From NCBI RefSeq assembly GCF_000834655.1, contig NZ_JXQQ01000018.1:1-64000 (forward strand): DNA of 64,000 nucleotides. Reading direction: 5' to 3'. The notes under the pieces were generated by a model. That model was not told the origin of the DNA, searched no databases, and saw nothing but the letters and a program-made list of their open reading frames with translations. Below, in pieces: positions 1 to 8,991 of this stretch. The position numbers and the translations under genes were made by a program. Position 1 is the stretch's first letter, and the number at the start of each line of letters is the position of its first letter. This stretch comes from Variovorax paradoxus (lineage in GTDB: Bacteria; Pseudomonadota; Gammaproteobacteria; Burkholderiales; Burkholderiaceae_C).

Positions 1-2
1 TG

Positions 3-890
3 ACCACCGAGAACCCTTCGTTCGAGGTCAACTCGGCATTGCTGTCGCGGGCCGCGGTGTACGTGCTGCAGCCGCTCACGGAGGGCGACCTCAAGGAGAT
101 CGTCGCCAAGGCGCAGTCGATCCAGGCGGTCCCGGCCATCGAGGAGGCGGCCATCGACCGGCTCGTGGCCTATGCCGACGGCGACGCGCGCCGCCTGCTC
201 AACACGCTCGAGACACTGGCGGTCGCAGCCCGCGCCGAGAAGCTCGCGAACATCAGCGACGAATGGCTGCTGCGCGTGCTCGGCGAGCGCATGCGGCGCT
301 ATGACAAGGGCGGCGAGCAGTTCTACGACACCATCAGCGCGCTGCACAAGTCGGTGCGCGGCAGCGACCCCGATGCCGCGCTCTACTGGTTCGTGCGAAT
401 GCTCGACGGCGGTGCCGACCCTCGCTACATGGCACGCCGCCTCGTGCGCATGGCGAGCGAAGACATCGGCCTGGCCGACCCGCGCGCGCTGCGCCTGGCA
501 CTCGATGCGGCCGAGGTGTACGAGCGCCTGGGCACGCCCGAGGGCGAGCTCGCGCTGGCCGAATGCGTCGTGTACCTGGCGATCGCGCCCAAGTCGAATG
601 CCGTCTACAAGGCCTATAACGCGGTGCGCGCCCTCATCAAGAAGGACAGCACGCGCCCGGTGCCCATGCACCTGCGCAATGCGCCCACCAAGCTCATGAA
701 GGAGCTCGACTACGGCAAGGGCTACCGCTACGCGCATGACGAGGCGGGTGGTTTCGCTGCCGGCGAGAACTATCTTCCCGAGGGGCTGGAAGGCCAGGTC
801 TTCTACGAGCCCGTGGACCGCGGCCTCGAAATACGCATCGGCGAGAAGCTGCGCGAACTGCGCCGCCTGAACGCTGAAAAGGGCGACTGA
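3..890 (+). CDS. rarA: Replication-associated recombination protein RarA (C-terminal part)
   Basis: The gene enters from the left edge; the reading frame is open from base 3, so the N-terminal Walker A region lies outside the window. The first visible residues (TTENPSFEVNSALLSR) are the typical sensor-1 region of RarA/MgsA, the AAA+ ATPase that acts with clamp loader and RecA at stalled replication forks. The rest, about 295 residues, holds the lid and the C-terminal tetramerisation region, including LVRMASEDIGLADPRAL and the NAPTKLMKELDYGKGY tail common to this family. It ends with TGA at 890. Cytosolic. Family assignment is firm; completeness cannot be judged. Confidence 0.93.
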   Translation, partial: TTENPSFEVNSALLSRAAVYVLQPLTEGDLKEIVAKAQSIQAVPAIEEAAIDRLVAYADGDARRLLNTLETLAVAARAEKLANISDEWLLRVLGERMRRYDKGGEQFYDTISALHKSVRGSDPDAALYWFVRMLDGGADPRYMARRLVRMASEDIGLADPRALRLALDAAEVYERLGTPEGELALAECVVYLAIAPKSNAVYKAYNAVRALIKKDSTRPVPMHLRNAPTKLMKELDYGKGYRYAHDEAGGFAAGENYLPEGLEGQVFYEPVDRGLEIRIGEKLRELRRLNAEKGD

Positions 891-1132
891 TACCCTCTTG
901 CGCGCCCAGCGTGCGCCACGCATGAACTTACGCCCATACAGCATGGCGTGAGCGGGTAAACCCCGGTCGCTCCGCACCAAATCAGCGCTGGTGCGTGCTT
1001 ACAATCCCGCCCACCAAATCCGCCTGCGACACATGCTGGCTGGTTTTTTGCTTGTCCAGCCAAGGGCGCCAAACCGGTGCCACGGTGGGTGAATGGCACC
1101 CCGCAACGGTGCAACACATAGGGAATCGCGTT

Positions 1133-2062
1133 ATGGAAATATTGCTGCAGCAGATCATCAACGGTCTGGTCCTCGGCAGCATGTATGCCTTGATAGCCTT
1201 GGGCTACACCATGGTGTACGGCATCATCAACCTCATCAATTTCGCGCACGGAGAAGTGCTGATGGTGGGGGCTCTCACAAGCTGGACCATCATCGGCCTC
1301 ATGAAGGACGGCATGCCCAACACACCGGGCTGGCTCGTCCTTCTCATTGCATTGATCATTGCCTGCATCGTCGCGGCCACGCTCAATTTCGTGATCGAGA
1401 AGGTGGCCTACCGGCCGCTGCGCAACAGCCCCAAGCTCGCGCCGCTCATCACGGCCATCGGCATGTCGATCCTGCTGCAGACGCTGGCCATGATCATCTG
1501 GAAGCCGACCAACAAGGCCTACCCGAACCTCTTGCCCACCGACCCCATCCACCTGGGCGGCGCGGTCATCTCGCCCACCCAGGTCATGATCCTGAGCGTC
1601 ACTGCGTTCTCGCTCGTGGTGCTGATGTGGCTGGTCAACTACACCAAGCTCGGCCGCGCCATGCGCGCCACCGCGGAGAACCCGCGCGTCGCCGCGCTCA
1701 TGGGCATCCGCCCCGACATGGTCATCTCGGCCACCTTCATCATCGGTGCCGTGCTCGCGGCCATCGCCGGCGTGATGTATGCGTCGAACTACGGCATCGC
1801 GCAACACGCGATGGGCTTCCTGCCCGGCCTGAAGGCCTTCACCGCAGCTGTCTTCGGCGGCATCGGCAACCTCGCCGGCGCGGTGGTCGGCGGCATCCTG
1901 CTGGGCCTCATCGAGGCCATCGGCTCCGGCTACATCGGCACCCTCACGGGTGGCGTGCTGGGCAGCAACTACAGCGACATCTTCGCGTTCATCGTGCTGA
2001 TCGTCATGCTCACGCTGCGACCGTCGGGCCTGCTCGGCGAGCGCGTGGCGGATCGTGCGTAA
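1133..2062 (+). CDS. livH: Branched-chain amino acid ABC transporter permease LivH
   Basis: 309-residue inner-membrane permease with the conserved NFAHGE motif at residues 36-41, about eight hydrophobic segments and a C-terminal LRPSGLLGE that matches LivH. I chose ATG 1133, which puts MEILLQQIINGLVLG at the N terminus as in other LivH proteins; the open frame extends upstream but without family-like sequence. First gene of a four-gene livHMGF transporter operon (1133-4859). No periplasmic LivK-type binding protein is in the window, so the receptor must be encoded elsewhere. Substrate could be branched-chain amino acids or a related amide such as urea; sequence alone does not decide. Confidence 0.93.
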   Translation: MEILLQQIINGLVLGSMYALIALGYTMVYGIINLINFAHGEVLMVGALTSWTIIGLMKDGMPNTPGWLVLLIALIIACIVAATLNFVIEKVAYRPLRNSPKLAPLITAIGMSILLQTLAMIIWKPTNKAYPNLLPTDPIHLGGAVISPTQVMILSVTAFSLVVLMWLVNYTKLGRAMRATAENPRVAALMGIRPDMVISATFIIGAVLAAIAGVMYASNYGIAQHAMGFLPGLKAFTAAVFGGIGNLAGAVVGGILLGLIEAIGSGYIGTLTGGVLGSNYSDIFAFIVLIVMLTLRPSGLLGERVADRA

Positions 2063-2072
2063 GGAGCCAGAC

Positions 2073-3281
2073 ATGAAGAACAGCAAAAACCTCGCTCTCT
2101 ACGTGATCGGCGCCATCGCGGTGCTCGCACTGCCGCTGCTTCTGCAGATGCAGGGCAACGCCTGGGTGCGCATTGCCGACATCGCCTTGCTCTACGTGCT
2201 GCTGGCCCTGGGCCTCAACATCGTGGTGGGCTACGCCGGCCTGCTCGACCTGGGCTACGTGGCCTTCTTCGCGGTGGGCGCGTACCTCTTCGCCCTCATG
2301 GGTTCGTCGCACCTGACCGAGACCTTCCCGTGGTTCAAGGCCATGTTCCCGAACGGGCTGCACACCTCGCTTCTCATCGTGATTCCGCTTGCGCTCGTGG
2401 TGGCCGGCGTGCTCGGCGTGCTGCTCGGCGCGCCCACCCTCAAGCTGCGCGGCGACTACCTGGCGATCGTCACGCTCGGCTTCGGCGAGATCATCCGCGT
2501 GTTCTTGAACAACCTGGACCAGCCGGTGAACATCACCAACGGTCCCAAGGGCATCACGGCGATCGACTCGATCAAGTTCTGGGGCCTCGACCTCGGCAAA
2601 GCCTGGAAGTTCGACGGCTTCACCATCTCCTCGGTGTCGCTGTACTACTACCTCTTCCTGGCGCTCGTGATCGCCACGATCATCATCTCGCACCGCCTGC
2701 AGGTCTCGCGCATCGGCCGCGCCTGGATGGCCATCCGCGAAGACGAAATCGCCGCCAAGGCCATGGGCATCAACACCCGCAACATGAAGCTGCTGGCCTT
2801 CGGCATGGGCGCGAGCTTCGGCGGCGTCTCGGGTGCGATGTTCGCTGCCTTCCAGGGCTTCGTCTCGCCCGAGTCCTTCAGCCTGATGGAGTCGGTGATG
2901 ATCGTGGCCATGGTGGTGCTGGGCGGCATCGGGCACCTGCCCGGCGTCATCCTCGGCGCGGTGCTGCTGGCTGCATTGCCCGAAGTGCTGCGCTACGTGG
3001 CCGGCCCGCTGCAGGCCATGACCGACGGGCGCCTGGATGCATCCATCCTGCGCCAGCTCTTCATCGCGCTCGCGATGATCGTCATCATGCTGGTTCGCCC
3101 GCGCGGCCTCTGGCCCTCGCCCGAGCACGGCAAGACGCTGACCCGCAAGGGCGGCGTGCCGGTCGATCCGGCCCATGCGGCCGTCGCCCCCGGCTCGCTG
3201 CAGACGCACGCACCGGGCATCGATACGCCCGCCGACGAATTGCCCGGCGGTGCCGAGCGTCCCATGTCGATCAATCCGTGA
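2073..3281 (+). CDS. livM: Branched-chain amino acid ABC transporter permease LivM
   Basis: 402-residue membrane permease, second subunit of the LivHM channel. ATG 2073 is preceded by AAGGAG at 2061-2066. The GLNIVVGYAGLLDLGYVAFF stretch and the later GMNTR-like IGRAWMAIREDE region are LivM hallmarks. About ten hydrophobic segments are visible. The last ~45 residues (from VDPAHAAVAPGS) form a polar, proline/alanine-rich cytoplasmic tail not present in all LivM proteins. Ten bases after livH and 17 before livG, so co-transcribed. Confidence 0.93.
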   Translation: MKNSKNLALYVIGAIAVLALPLLLQMQGNAWVRIADIALLYVLLALGLNIVVGYAGLLDLGYVAFFAVGAYLFALMGSSHLTETFPWFKAMFPNGLHTSLLIVIPLALVVAGVLGVLLGAPTLKLRGDYLAIVTLGFGEIIRVFLNNLDQPVNITNGPKGITAIDSIKFWGLDLGKAWKFDGFTISSVSLYYYLFLALVIATIIISHRLQVSRIGRAWMAIREDEIAAKAMGINTRNMKLLAFGMGASFGGVSGAMFAAFQGFVSPESFSLMESVMIVAMVVLGGIGHLPGVILGAVLLAALPEVLRYVAGPLQAMTDGRLDASILRQLFIALAMIVIMLVRPRGLWPSPEHGKTLTRKGGVPVDPAHAAVAPGSLQTHAPGIDTPADELPGGAERPMSINP

Positions 3282-3298
3282 GCCGAGGAGAAACTGAC

Positions 3299-4078
3299 AT
3301 GACGACAACCACAGACACCATCCTCGACGTTCGTGGCATCTCCAAGCGCTTCGGCGGCCTGCAGGCGCTCTCCGACGTCGGCATCACCATCAAGCGCGGC
3401 CAGGTCTACGGCCTGATCGGTCCGAACGGCGCCGGCAAGACCACCTTCTTCAACGTGATCACCGGGCTCTACACGCCCGACAGCGGCACCTTCGAGCTGG
3501 CCGGCAAGCCCTACCAGCCGACGGCCGTGCACGAAGTGGCCAAGGCCGGCATCGCGCGCACCTTCCAGAACATCCGCCTCTTCGCCGAAATGACGGCGCT
3601 GGAAAACGTCATGGTCGGGCGCCACATCCGCACCCATTCGGGCGTCTTCGGCGCGATGCTGCGCACCGGCAGCTTCAAGGCCGAGGAAAAGGCCATCGCC
3701 GACCGCGCGCACGAGCTGCTCGACTATGTGGGCATCGGCAAGTTCGCCGACTACAAGGCGCGCACGCTGAGCTACGGCGACCAGCGCCGCCTCGAAATCG
3801 CGCGTGCCCTGGCCACCGACCCGCAGCTCATCGCGCTCGACGAGCCCGCCGCCGGCATGAACTCGACCGAGAAAGTGCTGCTGCGCGAACTTATCGACCG
3901 CATCCGCAAGGACGACCGCACCATCCTGATCATCGAACACGACGTCAAGCTCATCATGGGCCTGTGCGACCGCGTGACCGTGCTCGACTACGGCAAGCAG
4001 ATCGCCGAGGGCACGCCTTACGACGTGCAGAAGAACGAAAAAGTGATCGAGGCTTACCTCGGAACGGGGGGCCATTGA
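3299..4078 (+). CDS. livG: Branched-chain amino acid ABC transporter ATPase LivG
   Basis: 259-residue ABC ATPase on the cytoplasmic side of the LivHM channel. Walker A GPNGAGKTT is at residues 41-49; the signature LSYGDQRRLEIARAL is near 156 and Walker B ALDEPAAGMN follows near 178. The GMN and LIIEHDV segments are typical of LivG. ATG 3299 follows GAGGAG at 3285-3290. The stop TGA (4076-4078) is directly followed by the livF start at 4080, showing tight coupling. Confidence 0.94.
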   Translation: MTTTTDTILDVRGISKRFGGLQALSDVGITIKRGQVYGLIGPNGAGKTTFFNVITGLYTPDSGTFELAGKPYQPTAVHEVAKAGIARTFQNIRLFAEMTALENVMVGRHIRTHSGVFGAMLRTGSFKAEEKAIADRAHELLDYVGIGKFADYKARTLSYGDQRRLEIARALATDPQLIALDEPAAGMNSTEKVLLRELIDRIRKDDRTILIIEHDVKLIMGLCDRVTVLDYGKQIAEGTPYDVQKNEKVIEAYLGTGGH

Positions 4079-4079
4079 A

Positions 4080-4859
4080 ATGAGCGCAGCAACGATGACG
4101 AGCGAAGAAGCAACCCGCGCCACCGCGGTCCAGGCCAAGGCGGCCGGCAAGACGTTGCTCAAGGTCAGCGGACTGAAGGTCGGCTACGGCGGCATCCAGG
4201 CCGTCAAGGGCGTGGATTTCGAGGTGCGCGAGGGCGAGCTGGTCTCGCTGATCGGCTCCAACGGCGCCGGCAAGACCACCACCATGAAGGCCATCACCGG
4301 CACGCTGCCCTCGGGCGCGGGCAGCATCGAATTCCTAGGCCGCAGCATCAAGGGCCGCGGCGCATGGGACCTCGTGGGTGAAGGCCTCGTGATGGTGCCC
4401 GAAGGCCGCGGCGTCTTCACGCGCATGACGATCACCGAAAACCTGCAGATCGGCGCCTACATCCGCACCGACAAGGCCGGCATCGCGAGCGACATGGAGC
4501 GCGTGTTCGTCACCTTCCCGCGCCTGCGCGAGCGCAAGGACCAGCTGGCCGGCACGATGTCGGGCGGCGAGCAGCAGATGCTCGCCATGGGCCGTGCGCT
4601 GATGGCGCGCCCCAAGGTGCTGCTGCTCGACGAGCCCACCATGGGCCTGTCGCCGATCATGTGCGACAAGATCTTCGAAGTGGTGCAGACCGTAGCCGCG
4701 CAGGGCGTCACGATCCTGCTGGTGGAGCAGAACGCCAACCGCGCGCTGCAACTGGCCGACCGTGGCTACGTGATGGAGTCCGGGCTCATCACGATGGACG
4801 GCGACGCCAAGGAACTCCTGCGCGACCCGCGCGTTCGCGCCGCGTACCTCGGGGAGTAA
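4080..4859 (+). CDS. livF: Branched-chain amino acid ABC transporter ATPase LivF
   Basis: 259-residue second ATPase of the Liv transporter. Walker [10 protein letters not shown] sits near residue 59, the signature [15 protein letters not shown] near 160, and Walker [13 protein letters not shown] follows. Compared with common LivF proteins (about 235 residues) there is an extra alanine/threonine-rich N-terminal stretch of roughly 20 residues before [13 protein letters not shown], so a later start cannot be excluded. Last gene of livHMGF; its end runs into a short interspersed repeat and a convergent Bug gene. Confidence 0.93.
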   Translation: MSAATMTSEEATRATAVQAKAAGKTLLKVSGLKVGYGGIQAVKGVDFEVREGELVSLIGSNGAGKTTTMKAITGTLPSGAGSIEFLGRSIKGRGAWDLVGEGLVMVPEGRGVFTRMTITENLQIGAYIRTDKAGIASDMERVFVTFPRLRERKDQLAGTMSGGEQQMLAMGRALMARPKVLLLDEPTMGLSPIMCDKIFEVVQTVAAQGVTILLVEQNANRALQLADRGYVMESGLITMDGDAKELLRDPRVRAAYLGE

Positions 4860-4866
4860 TTCCTTC

Positions 4867-4959
4867 CAGAAACACCGCGGAACCGGCTTTGCCGGGCCGC
4901 AGGTGTTGCCCCCTGCAAGGGGGTTGGCGAAGCGACACGAAGTGCGCGCAGCCTGGGGG
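4867..4959 (-). repeat. Two-hairpin 3'-end repeat, copy A
   Basis: One of six related ~90 bp repeats in the window. Read on the minus strand it begins directly after the TAA stop of the Bug gene (4960-4962) with CCCCCAGGCT, then GCACTTCGTGTCGCTTCGCC, a C5/G5 hairpin, and a longer AACACC/GGTGTT hairpin whose tip is CCGGCAAAGCCGG. It fills the gap between convergent livF and the Bug gene and could act as a transcription or mRNA-end element. Confidence 0.85.
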
Positions 4960-5934
4960 TTAGTCTACTTTCGCGCCGGTGGCCTTGACCACCTTCTCGT
5001 ACTTCGCGAGTTCGGTCTTCATGAAGGCGCTGAACTGCTCGGGCGAGTTGCCCACTGGCTCGGCCAGCAACGACGCGAAGCGGGTCTTCGTTTCCGGTGC
5101 ATTCAGCGCGGCGACGAAGGCCTGGTTCAGCTTCACGACCACGTCGTGCGGCGTGCCGGCAGGCGCAACGAGGCCCCACCAGGTGTCGATCGAAAAGCCC
5201 TTGAGCGTGTCGGCCACCGGCGGCACCTCGGGCAGCGAGGCGCTACGCTGCAGCGTCGTCACCGCAATCGCCTTCAGCTTGCCCGAGCGGATGTTCGGCG
5301 CCGCGGTCGCGAGGTTGTCGAAGTTGAAATCGACCTGTCCCGAGATCAGCGCCAACTGCGCCGGGTTGCCGCCGTTGTACGGGATGTGCAGCGCGAAGAT
5401 GCCCGCTTCCTTCTTGAACAGTTCGCCCGCCAGGTGCCCGGCGCTGCCGTTCCCGCCGCTGCCGTAGTTGAGCTTGGCGGGGTTGGCCTTGGCATAGCGG
5501 ATGAGGTCGGCCACCGTCTCGATGTTCAGGCGCTTGGCCGTCTCGGCGTTCATCACCAGCACGTTGGGCACGCGGACCATCTGCGTGATCGGCGCGAAAT
5601 CGGTCGCGGCGTTGAACGGCATCTTGCTGTAGAGCCACGGGTTGACCGCGTTGGTGGCGGTGGCCGCGATGCCGATCGTGAGGCCGTCCGGCGGCGCCTT
5701 GGCCACGATGTCGGCGCCGATGTTGCCGCCCGCGCCGGGCTTGTTGTCGATGATGACCGGGCCGAGGGCATCCTTGACGCGCTCGGCCAGCATGCGCGCA
5801 GTGACGTCGATGGGGCCGCCTGCCGCGTACGGCACGACGAGGCGGATCGGGCGTTGCTGCTGGGCCGTGGCGTGGCCGGCGGCGAGGGTTGCAGCGCCTG
5901 CGAGCAGGGTGAGGAGGAAGTGTCTCGTTTTCAT
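4960..5934 (-). CDS. Bug-family tripartite tricarboxylate transporter substrate-binding protein
   Basis: 324-residue periplasmic binding protein with a Sec signal peptide ([20 protein letters not shown], cleavage near AHATAQ). The start of the mature protein, [22 protein letters not shown], and the later [21 protein letters not shown] and VPYNGG-type segments are diagnostic of the Bug (TctC-like) family. These proteins capture carboxylates for TctAB-type importers. No TctA or TctB gene is nearby. It lies 36 bases downstream of the ferredoxin-type reductase gene on the same strand and may share its transcript. Ligand unknown. Confidence 0.92.
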   Translation of the reverse strand: MKTRHFLLTLLAGAATLAAGHATAQQQRPIRLVVPYAAGGPIDVTARMLAERVKDALGPVIIDNKPGAGGNIGADIVAKAPPDGLTIGIAATATNAVNPWLYSKMPFNAATDFAPITQMVRVPNVLVMNAETAKRLNIETVADLIRYAKANPAKLNYGSGGNGSAGHLAGELFKKEAGIFALHIPYNGGNPAQLALISGQVDFNFDNLATAAPNIRSGKLKAIAVTTLQRSASLPEVPPVADTLKGFSIDTWWGLVAPAGTPHDVVVKLNQAFVAALNAPETKTRFASLLAEPVGNSPEQFSAFMKTELAKYEKVVKATGAKVD

Positions 5935-5970
5935 TTTTCTGTCTGCGGATGGGGAATCGGAAATCGGAAA

Positions 5971-7035
5971 TCAGGGCAGGGCCTTGTCGGCCTCGGTGGT
6001 GAATGCGTCGGCAAAGAACTCTTCCTCTGGCAAGCCCGCCAGCGCCACGTAGTCGCGCTTGGCCGAATCGACCACGATGGGCGCGCCGCAGGCATAGACC
6101 TGGTGGCCCGAGAGATCTGCGAAGTCCTCCAGCACCGCCTGGTGGACGAAGCCGGTGCGGCCGGTCCAGTTGTCGTCGGGCGAGGCGTTGGAAATGACGG
6201 GCACGTAGCGCAGGTTCGGCATCTGGGCCAACTGGCCGCGCACCCACCCGTCCATGTACAGGTCCTCGGGGCGACGGCCGCCCCAGTAGAGCGTGGCGGG
6301 GCGGTCGATGCCCTTGAATTTCATGTGCTCCAGCAGCGCCTTGATCGGCGCGAAACCCGTGCCCGAGGCCAGCAGGATCATCGGCTTGTCGGAGTCCTCG
6401 CGCAGGAAGAAGCTGCCGAACGGGCCTTCGATGCGCAGGATTTCCTTTTCCTTCATGACGCCGAAGACGTGGTCGGTGAACTTGCCACCCGGCAGGTGCC
6501 GCAGGTGCAGCTCGATGCCCGTGCCCGCCTGGGCCAGCGTGTGCGGCGCATTGGCCATCGAGTAGCTGCGGCGCGCGCCGTCGCGCAGGATGAATTCCAC
6601 GTACTGCCCCGCATGGAACTGCAGCGGCTCGCCGGCCGGCAGCTGAAGGCGCAGCATGATCACGTCGTGCGATTGCCGCGTGAGCGCCAGCACCCGCACA
6701 GGCATCTTGCGGATCGGTAGCGCCCCGGCCTCGGTGACCTGGCGCGATTCGAGCACCACATCGCTCGTGGCGTGGGCGCAGCAGGTCAGCACGTAGCCCG
6801 CGAGCTGCTCCTCGGCGCTCAAGGCCTTGCTCTGGTGGGGACCGAGGGTGACCTCGCCCGAGAGCTTCTTGCACTTGCAGGAGCCGCAGGCGCCGTCCTT
6901 GCAGCCGTAGGGCAGGCCGATGCCTTGACGGATACCGGCTGCCAGGATGGTTTCGTCGCCGTGGACCGTGAAATGGCGGCCGCTCGGCTCGACGGTGATG
7001 GAAAAGCCGGCTTCGTGCGGCGGTGCAGCAGTCAT
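5971..7035 (-). CDS. 2Fe-2S ferredoxin/flavin reductase (CDP-6-deoxy-delta-3,4-glucoseen reductase-like)
   Basis: 354-residue iron-sulfur flavoprotein reductase. Residues ~10-95 form a plant-type ferredoxin with cluster cysteines C45, C50, C53 and C85; residues ~105-210 form the FAD domain with RRSYSMANAP; the C-terminal NAD-binding domain contains LLASGTGFAPIKALLE. This order (ferredoxin, FAD, NAD) is the one that Burkholderiales annotations call CDP-6-deoxy-delta-3,4-glucoseen reductase, but nothing around it suggests deoxysugar synthesis; phenol hydroxylase or methane monooxygenase reductase subunits share the layout. Probably a generic NAD(P)H-dependent electron donor. ATG at 7035 overlaps the promoter side of the divergent gene at 7092. 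Confidence 0.87.
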   Translation of the reverse strand: MTAAPPHEAGFSITVEPSGRHFTVHGDETILAAGIRQGIGLPYGCKDGACGSCKCKKLSGEVTLGPHQSKALSAEEQLAGYVLTCCAHATSDVVLESRQVTEAGALPIRKMPVRVLALTRQSHDVIMLRLQLPAGEPLQFHAGQYVEFILRDGARRSYSMANAPHTLAQAGTGIELHLRHLPGGKFTDHVFGVMKEKEILRIEGPFGSFFLREDSDKPMILLASGTGFAPIKALLEHMKFKGIDRPATLYWGGRRPEDLYMDGWVRGQLAQMPNLRYVPVISNASPDDNWTGRTGFVHQAVLEDFADLSGHQVYACGAPIVVDSAKRDYVALAGLPEEEFFADAFTTEADKALP

Positions 7036-7091
7036 CTGTATTCTTCGGCTTGTTTTTCAGCCTGGGTCTGAAACGGAAAGGGAACAGGATT

Positions 7092-8024
7092 TTGCCTTCA
7101 ATCAATAGCCCCTCCGGCGCGCTGCCGGCGCGGTTCCGGCGCGAGCGCCTCCTGATCGTCGGTTGCGGCGACGTCGGCCAGCGGGTGGCGCGCGACCTGC
7201 GCGGCCGGATGCAGCTGGTGGCGCTCACGTCCTCGGCCGATCGGGTCACCGCGCTGCGCGAGGCCGGCATCCGCCCGCTGGTGGGCAACCTGGACGAGCC
7301 GGCGACGCTGCGCCGGCTGGCGGGCATCGCGACGCGGGTGCTGCACCTGGCGCCGCCCGCGCGCGATGGCGCCGCCGCCTGGTGGCGCGACCAGCGCACC
7401 ACGGCGCTGGCGCGCGCATTGAGGCTGCGCTCGGTGCCGTCGGCGCTCGTCTACGGCTCGACCAGCGGCGTCTACGGCGATTGCGGCGGCGCCCGCGTGA
7501 GCGAAACACGCACCTTGCGCCCGGACACGCCGCGCTCGCACCGTCGCGTGGACGCCGAGCGCGCCGTGCGCTGGCTCGGCCGAAGCGCCGGCGTGCGCGC
7601 AAGCATCCTGCGCATTCCGGGCATCTACGCGCCGGACCGCGAGAACGGCACGCCACGCGGGCGCCTGCAGCGCGGCACGCCGGTGTTGCGGCAGGAGGAC
7701 GACGTCTACACCAGCCACATCCACGCCGACGACCTGGCGCGCGCCTGCATCGCGTCGCTGTTCCGCGGCCGGCCGCAACGCATCGTCCACGCCGCGGACG
7801 ACACCGAACTGCGCATGGGCGACTACGTCGATCTCGCGGCCGATCTCTACGGCATGCCGCGCCCGCCGCGCGTGGCGCGGGAGGAGGCGCAGCGCCAGTT
7901 GCCGCTGCAGTTGCTGAGCTTCATGGGCGAATCGCGCCGGCTCGACAACACGCGGCTCAAGCGTGAATTGCGCGTGCGGCTCGCACACCCCACCGTGCAC
8001 ACCGGCCTGCGCACCGAGGCCTGA
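7092..8024 (+). CDS. NAD-dependent epimerase/dehydratase family protein
   Basis: About 310-residue Rossmann-fold protein of the extended SDR (YeeZ-like) type. The nucleotide-binding motif reads LLIVGCGDVGQRVARDL near the N terminus; LVYGSTSGVYGD in the middle is the usual epimerase active-site strand. Substrate not predictable. The start is uncertain: TTG 7092 with AGGA just upstream gives a short leader before the Rossmann strand, while an in-frame GTG at 7023 would overlap the divergent reductase gene. Cytosolic; convergent with the SGNH hydrolase that follows. Confidence 0.75.
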   Translation: MPSINSPSGALPARFRRERLLIVGCGDVGQRVARDLRGRMQLVALTSSADRVTALREAGIRPLVGNLDEPATLRRLAGIATRVLHLAPPARDGAAAWWRDQRTTALARALRLRSVPSALVYGSTSGVYGDCGGARVSETRTLRPDTPRSHRRVDAERAVRWLGRSAGVRASILRIPGIYAPDRENGTPRGRLQRGTPVLRQEDDVYTSHIHADDLARACIASLFRGRPQRIVHAADDTELRMGDYVDLAADLYGMPRPPRVAREEAQRQLPLQLLSFMGESRRLDNTRLKRELRVRLAHPTVHTGLRTEA

Positions 8025-8150
8025 CGACGGAAGGCGGGGGATGCAACGCCGACGAGCCTCTGCGCCGCGCGGCTGTGTGTCGGCGGAATTGGTTCGTTGT
8101 GCGGCGGCGCCGGATGCGGCGTGCGGCGTCACCGCGACCGAGACGAGCGG

Positions 8151-8798
8151 CTAGCCCTGCCTGGCGGGCGGCGCGCACTCGGGTGCGACCTGGTCGAGCG
8201 CCATCACGAGCCTTTCCACGAGGCGCGTGCTGTACGGTTGCCGTGGATGGACGTCGTCCACCATGTCGGCGGGGTCGAAGCGGACGCCGCCCCAGTCGGC
8301 GAACAGCACGCCTTCTTCCTGGGCCACGCGACGTGCCGTGGCGTCGTAGCCGTCCCGCTGCGGCATGCGGTCGGCCTTTACGTGCGAGAGGCCGGTGACG
8401 ATCGGTGTCTTGCCGGCCGCCTTGACATAGTCGACCATCCCGCGCAGGGCCGGTTCGTACTGGTAGCCGTTGCCGGCATCGTTGATCCCGTATTGCAGCA
8501 CCACGACGCGCGCCGGCATCGGTTGCAGCACGAAGCTCGGGAGGCGTTTGTGGGCGCTGTCTCCCGGCGAGCTGTAGTCGGCAATCGTCCAGGCAGGGCG
8601 GATGCGCTTGAGCGCGGCGGCCGGCGGTTCGTCGATGCGGTTCGTCGTCGATGCGCCGAAGCCGCCGTAGAGGATCGAATCGCCCCACAGGGCGACGGTG
8701 CAATCGGGTGCTGCCGCGGCAGTGCCTGCGCCTGTTGCCAAGGCCAGGCAGAGAAAAAGGGGGAGGGGGCGCACGATGCGGCGCGGGCGATTGGGCAT
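8151..8798 (-). CDS. Secreted SGNH/GDSL-type hydrolase
   Basis: 215-residue esterase/lipase-like protein with a signal peptide (residues ~10-30, PLFLCLALATGAGTAAAA). The catalytic blocks are visible: GDS in VALWGDSILYGGFG (block I), GIND in LQYGINDAGNG (block III) and DDVHP (block V, D-x-x-H). Acts in the periplasm or outside on ester bonds; substrate unknown. Start set at ATG 8798 so that the signal peptide is N-terminal; the frame stays open further upstream into the tRNA gene, which is not coding. Confidence 0.85.
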   Translation of the reverse strand: MPNRPRRIVRPLPLFLCLALATGAGTAAAAPDCTVALWGDSILYGGFGASTTNRIDEPPAAALKRIRPAWTIADYSSPGDSAHKRLPSFVLQPMPARVVVLQYGINDAGNGYQYEPALRGMVDYVKAAGKTPIVTGLSHVKADRMPQRDGYDATARRVAQEEGVLFADWGGVRFDPADMVDDVHPRQPYSTRLVERLVMALDQVAPECAPPARQG

Positions 8799-8864
8799 GG
8801 TGTTCAGTCTGCCTCTCGTCCATGAAAGAGGAGCCCATTTCCCATATCGACAGCGAGGTATCGA

Positions 8865-8949
8865 TGGTGCCCGGGGCCGGAATCGAACCGGCACACCTTT
8901 CGGTGGGGGATTTTGAGTCCCCTGCGTCTACCAATTTCACCACCCGGGC
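8865..8949 (-). tRNA. tRNA-Leu (CAA)
   Basis: On the minus strand the sequence begins GCCCGGGTGGTGAAATTGGT and ends GCCCCGGGCACCA, forming a complete acceptor stem with encoded CCA. The anticodon loop reads ACTCAAAAT, giving anticodon CAA, which decodes UUG. The variable arm is long (CCACCGAAAGGTGT), as expected for a type II leucine tRNA. 85 bases including CCA. Confidence 0.96.
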
Positions 8950-8991
8950 AGGGTTCTGAACGAAGCCCAAAATTATGGCACAGTGGCTGCC

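Noticed and set aside
4903-6720. 605-codon plus-strand open frame over the Bug and reductase genes
   Set aside because: Shadow of two minus-strand genes with signal peptide and cluster cysteines; no motif of its own.
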